Below are positions 5,689 to 7,666 of a stretch of DNA of 7,666 nt, piece by piece. The stretch is from Actinomycetes bacterium (GTDB taxonomy: Bacteria; Actinomycetota; Acidimicrobiia; Acidimicrobiales; Palsa-688), in contig JAKAXG010000195.1 of NCBI GenBank assembly GCA_021827225.1, positions 1-7,666 on the forward strand, read 5' to 3'. Both the position numbers and the translations under genes were made by a program. The notes under the pieces were generated by a model. The model ran no database searches. It was not told where the DNA came from and was given only the letters and a program-made list of their open reading frames with translations. Every line of letters begins with the position of its first letter. The stretch's first letter is position 1.

Positions 5689-5976
5689 ATGGCTATGCGC
5701 CGTACTCTGATCGAGTTCAGCGGGGCGAACTGCAGCTGGTGTCTCAACACGACCCTTGTTCATCTGCGCTCTCACCAGTCGGTTCGCTCGGCCCGGGTGC
5801 GGGAAGGGGCGGGGTGCGTCGAGGTCGACCACGACGCCGGCGACCTCGACGAGCTGCTCACCGGGCTGAACGCCGACCTGCGGGGTTGGCAGAAGGCGGA
5901 CAACGGCGAGCGGGTGATGGTGAACCTCCGGGTGCACGAGGAATCCCAGTGCTCGTTGCGCCCACCCGAGACGTGA
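5689..5976 (+). CDS. Small HMA-like protein with CxxC motif
   Basis: This encodes a 95-residue protein resembling a heavy-metal-associated (HMA) domain, the small fold used by copper chaperones and metal-transport ATPases. A first strand (RRTLIEFSGANC) leads to C15 and C18 in ANCSWCLNTTLVHL, then a helix. A second strand, SVRSARVREGAGCVEVDHD, and a helix with DLDELLTGLNADL follow, matching the beta-alpha-beta-beta-alpha order. The loop CSWC lacks the M/TxCxxC form of true copper chaperones, so metal binding is uncertain and a thiol-redox role is possible. About 25 polar residues extend the C-terminus, with one more Cys (C88). ATG 5689 sits four bases after GGAGG (5680-5684); ATG 5695 is the main alternative. 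The reading frame is open back to 5602, but that would cross the hairpin. Confidence 0.65.
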   Translation: MAMRRTLIEFSGANCSWCLNTTLVHLRSHQSVRSARVREGAGCVEVDHDAGDLDELLTGLNADLRGWQKADNGERVMVNLRVHEESQCSLRPPET

Positions 5977-6020
5977 ACGAAACATACGTCCGGGCCCACA
6001 GCTGCGGAGACGGGAGTCTG

Positions 6021-6392
6021 ATGACCAGCAAACCGGTAACCGTCATGCGAGTCTACGAGGACCCCGGTCGAGATGCCGGAGACTACCGGGTTCTGGTCGA
6101 CCGCCTGTGGCCCCGCGGTCTGGCCAAGGCCGCCGTGGACCACGATGAATGGGCCAAGGAGATCGCTCCGAGTGCCGAGCTCCGCCGATGGTACGGGCAC
6201 CTGCCGGAACGGTTCGAGGAGTTCGCCCGCCGCTACCGCGGGGAGCTCGGCGCTCCTCCGGCCACCGATGAGGTGGCCCGCCTGGCGGGGGTGGCCCGCA
6301 GGCACCGGCTGGTGCTGCTGACCGCCACCCGGGACCTGCCCCACTCGGGGGCCGCCGTGCTCCGGTCCGTGCTCGAGCACCGCAGCCGCTAG
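6021..6392 (+). CDS. DUF488 family protein
   Basis: This encodes a 123-residue protein with the full signature of the DUF488 family: MRVYEDP (9-15), YRVLVDRLWPRGL (22-34), DEWAKEIAPSAELRRWYGH (42-60), RFEEFARRYRGEL (64-76), and LVLLTATRDLPHSGAAVL (97-114). The family is widespread, small and cytoplasmic, and its biochemical role is not established. It often appears near redox and stress genes. ATG 6021 is chosen because family homology begins just after it and GGGAG (6012-6016) lies upstream. GTG 5973 overlaps the previous stop and would add 16 residues without family resemblance. The frame is open much further upstream, but there it overlaps the HMA-like gene. The gene probably shares a transcript with that gene. 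Confidence 0.92.
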   Translation: MTSKPVTVMRVYEDPGRDAGDYRVLVDRLWPRGLAKAAVDHDEWAKEIAPSAELRRWYGHLPERFEEFARRYRGELGAPPATDEVARLAGVARRHRLVLLTATRDLPHSGAAVLRSVLEHRSR

Positions 6393-6439
6393 AGGCGGGG
6401 TGGGGGGCACCGCTCGGTTCGAAGGGACTTCAGGTGCGT

Positions 6440-6457
6440 CCCGACGACGACGTCGGG
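6440..6457 (+). terminator. Short GC hairpin after the DUF488 gene
   Basis: CCCGACG (6440-6446) and CGTCGGG (6451-6457) form a perfect seven-base stem with the loop ACGA. It lies 48 bases after the stop codon and has no T-run. It is a possible weak or factor-assisted end point for the preceding transcript, or part of the next gene's control region. Confidence 0.35.
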
Positions 6458-6470
6458 GAACCGTCGAAAC

Positions 6471-6501
6471 TCTAGCTATCTCTAGAAAAAAGAATTAGAC
6501 T
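6471..6501 (+). promoter_or_regulatory. A+T-rich promoter patch with TCTAG inverted repeat
   Basis: The 6393-6534 gap contains a sharply A+T-rich stretch. TCTAG (6471-6475) and CTAGA (6482-6486) form an inverted repeat with a six-base spacer. TAGACT (6496-6501) is a possible -10 with four of six consensus matches; the -35 is poor. Transcription from here would read the NHL-repeat gene. Farther upstream, GGGAC (6424-6428) and GTCCC (6438-6442) form a loose dyad too widely spaced for a standard DosR box. Confidence 0.35.
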
Positions 6502-6534
6502 GGGAGCTGACAAGAGGTAGGGAGGAGCGGCGAG

Positions 6535-7485
6535 ATGAGGACGAACGTGCTGTCGGATCCAAGGACCGAGTCGGCAGGAAGAGGTCACCGGGTCGGTTGC
6601 GACCCACTGTTCGTCTTCCCGGGCCGGCCGGGCGGTATAACGCTCGACGCGACCGAGAGCGTCTATCTCAGCGTCTCGGACACGGCCACCATCTGGGCGA
6701 TCACCCTCGACGGCACAGCCCGACCCCTGAGCCGCTGGGCAGCCGGCCACGAGCAGCCGTTGTATTCGCCCGCCGGCCTCGCCCCGGCATCCGACGGGAC
6801 GTTGGTGTTCGCCGACGCGACCGCCCATCGGGTCTGCTCGCTGGGTCCTGACGGCTCGGTCCGGGTGCTGGCGGGCGGGGTCAGCGGCTACCGTGACGGG
6901 CCCGCTGCGCAGGCCGCCTTCCGCTTTCCCCGGGCCGTGGCGGTCGGCGATGACGGCAGCATCTTCGTAGCCGACGCCGGTAACGACCGGATTCGGAGGA
7001 TAACTCCCGACGGGCAGGTCAGCACCGTCGCCGGGTCGATCTACGACTACGGCGATGGAACCGGCCGCCATGCCCGCTTCCGGCGGCCGTCCGGGCTGGC
7101 CATCGACCGGGACGGGGTGCTCTACGTGGCGGACACGGGCAACAACGCCATCCGCCGTCTCACGCCGGACGGGCAGGTCACCACCGTAGCCGGCGGGCCT
7201 CCGGGCGGTCACGAGGATGGCAGAGGGAGGTCAGCGGGGTTGCGCTGGCCGTCCGCCGTCGCGGTGGGAGACGACGGGCGTTTGTGGGTGGCCGACTACG
7301 GCAACGGCACCGTGCGCCTGATCAACCCCAGCGGGGAGACCTGCACCGTGTTCGAAATCGTCGGTCTGGGCTGGCCGACCGCCGTCGTCGCCCTTCCCGG
7401 CGGCCGAGCGGTGGTCGCAGGGTCAGCCCTCGACGACCGCAACGATCGCAGTGGCTGCCTCATGATGATCGGTGACCACTGCTGA
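6535..7485 (+). CDS. NHL-repeat beta-propeller protein
   Basis: This encodes a 316-residue protein built of repeated NHL-type blades. The clearest units lie at about 78-114 (SPAGLAPASDGTLVFADATA), 130-167 (FPRAVAVGDDGSIFVADAGN), 183-220 (RPSGLAIDRDGVLYVADTGN) and 237-272 (WPSAVAVGDDGRLWVADYGN). Most are followed by RIRR or IRRL, then PDGQV and TVAG. Weaker blades at each end would close a five- or six-bladed propeller. NHL propellers are scaffolds for protein, RNA or ligand binding; some act as lyases or hydrolases, and no such active site is obvious here. No signal peptide or membrane segment is visible, so it is probably cytoplasmic, unlike many bacterial NHL proteins. ATG 6535 follows GGGAGGAG with suitable spacing. 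It probably has its own promoter. Confidence 0.85.
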   Translation: MRTNVLSDPRTESAGRGHRVGCDPLFVFPGRPGGITLDATESVYLSVSDTATIWAITLDGTARPLSRWAAGHEQPLYSPAGLAPASDGTLVFADATAHRVCSLGPDGSVRVLAGGVSGYRDGPAAQAAFRFPRAVAVGDDGSIFVADAGNDRIRRITPDGQVSTVAGSIYDYGDGTGRHARFRRPSGLAIDRDGVLYVADTGNNAIRRLTPDGQVTTVAGGPPGGHEDGRGRSAGLRWPSAVAVGDDGRLWVADYGNGTVRLINPSGETCTVFEIVGLGWPTAVVALPGGRAVVAGSALDDRNDRSGCLMMIGDHC

Positions 7486-7490
7486 CGAGG

Positions 7491-7544
7491 GGCGTAGGCT
7501 CGGCGCCGCCCTCGACCGACGAAACCCACGGCGCCAGGTACGCC
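7491..7544 (+). terminator. Nested inverted repeat after the NHL gene
   Basis: GGCGTA (7491-7496) pairs with TACGCC (7539-7544). Inside, the self-complementary GGCGCC occurs at 7502-7507 and 7530-7535, so a two-part stem with a large loop can form. It starts a few bases after the NHL stop and is followed by the weakly T-rich GTCTCATCTT. It may be a terminator between the NHL gene and the next gene. Confidence 0.35.
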
Positions 7545-7568
7545 GTCTCATCTTGTGGAGGTGACCGG

Positions 7569-7666
7569 GTGGAACACCACCAGAGGCTCTCGGTCCACGA
7601 CGTCGACCCGGCCGCGTATCAGGCGGTGCTCGGCTTGGAGAGCGACAGCGGCATGGTCCACCTGCT
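7569..7666 (+). CDS. Probable carboxymuconolactone decarboxylase/AhpD-like protein, N-terminal fragment
   Basis: The first 32 codons of a gene that runs past the window end. GTG 7569 follows a strong ribosome binding site, GGAGGTGA (7557-7564), with a four-base spacer. The visible peptide, with RLSVHDVDPAAYQAVLGLE, matches the usual opening of carboxymuconolactone decarboxylase-like (AhpD-type) proteins, in which a PxAYxAxLxLE helix precedes the catalytic Cys pair. Those cysteines would lie outside the window, so whether it is an active peroxidase or alkylhydroperoxide-type enzyme cannot be judged. A peroxide-defence role would suit the redox theme of the neighbourhood. The short visible length limits confidence. 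Confidence 0.55.
   Translation, partial: MEHHQRLSVHDVDPAAYQAVLGLESDSGMVHL

Noticed and set aside
5685..6020. A long upstream extension of the DUF488 frame.
   Set aside because: It overlaps the HMA-like gene in another frame and its Arg/Gly-rich product looks like a frame shadow; family homology starts just after ATG 6021.
6424..6442. GGGAC...GTCCC as a second DosR-type box upstream of the NHL gene.
   Set aside because: The half-sites are separated by nine bases, too far apart for the standard box, and the element lies about 75 bases upstream of the likely start.
1..7666. CRISPR arrays, tRNA or rRNA genes, insertion sequences.
   Set aside because: No regularly spaced repeats, tRNA-like cloverleaf with CCA-type ends, transposase motifs or terminal inverted repeats with target duplications were seen.

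Overview
This window is G+C-rich, densely packed DNA with every supportable gene on the + strand. Codons end mostly in G or C, GTG starts are frequent, and stop/start overlaps are common. Together with the protein families present, this suggests an actinomycete-type bacterium (Actinomycetota, possibly an uncultured soil or aquatic lineage). That placement is an inference from style; no rRNA or other phylogenetic marker is present.

Layout. (1) Bases 1-508: the tail of a DUF2249-type protein, overlapped by a DUF59/MIP18-type iron-sulfur assembly factor. (2) 509-1043: a short A+T-rich promoter patch with a perfect dyad, then a small hemerythrin-like helical protein lacking one expected metal ligand. 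(3) 1044-3113: a promoter with an imperfect palindrome resembling a DosR/DevR box, followed by a tight three-gene unit. The unit encodes a ferritin-like diiron protein (two ExxH motifs), an SCP2-like lipid-carrier-type protein, and a two-cluster ferredoxin fused to a Cys-rich zinc-ribbon-like tail. (4) 3114-5599: a hairpin that could hide a ribosome binding site, a 21-codon mini-ORF, a transaldolase, and a BphA4-type NAD(P)H-dependent, FAD-containing ferredoxin reductase. (5) 5600-6392: a strong hairpin, a small HMA-like CxxC protein and a DUF488 protein. (6) 6393-7485: a second A+T-rich promoter patch and an NHL-repeat beta-propeller protein. (7) 7486-7666: an inverted repeat and the start of a probable carboxymuconolactone decarboxylase/AhpD-like gene that runs off the window.

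How the genes may work together. The most interesting reading is a self-contained oxygenase system: NADH passes electrons to the FAD reductase, then to the 2x[4Fe-4S] ferredoxin, then to the diiron protein, with the SCP2-like protein presenting a hydrophobic substrate. Transaldolase may add pentose-phosphate flux and hence reducing power. The surrounding DUF2249, DUF59, hemerythrin-like, HMA-like and DUF488 genes, and the DosR-like box centred near -42, suggest a low-oxygen or redox-stress island. The families are recognisable one by one; the joint system and its regulation are inference.
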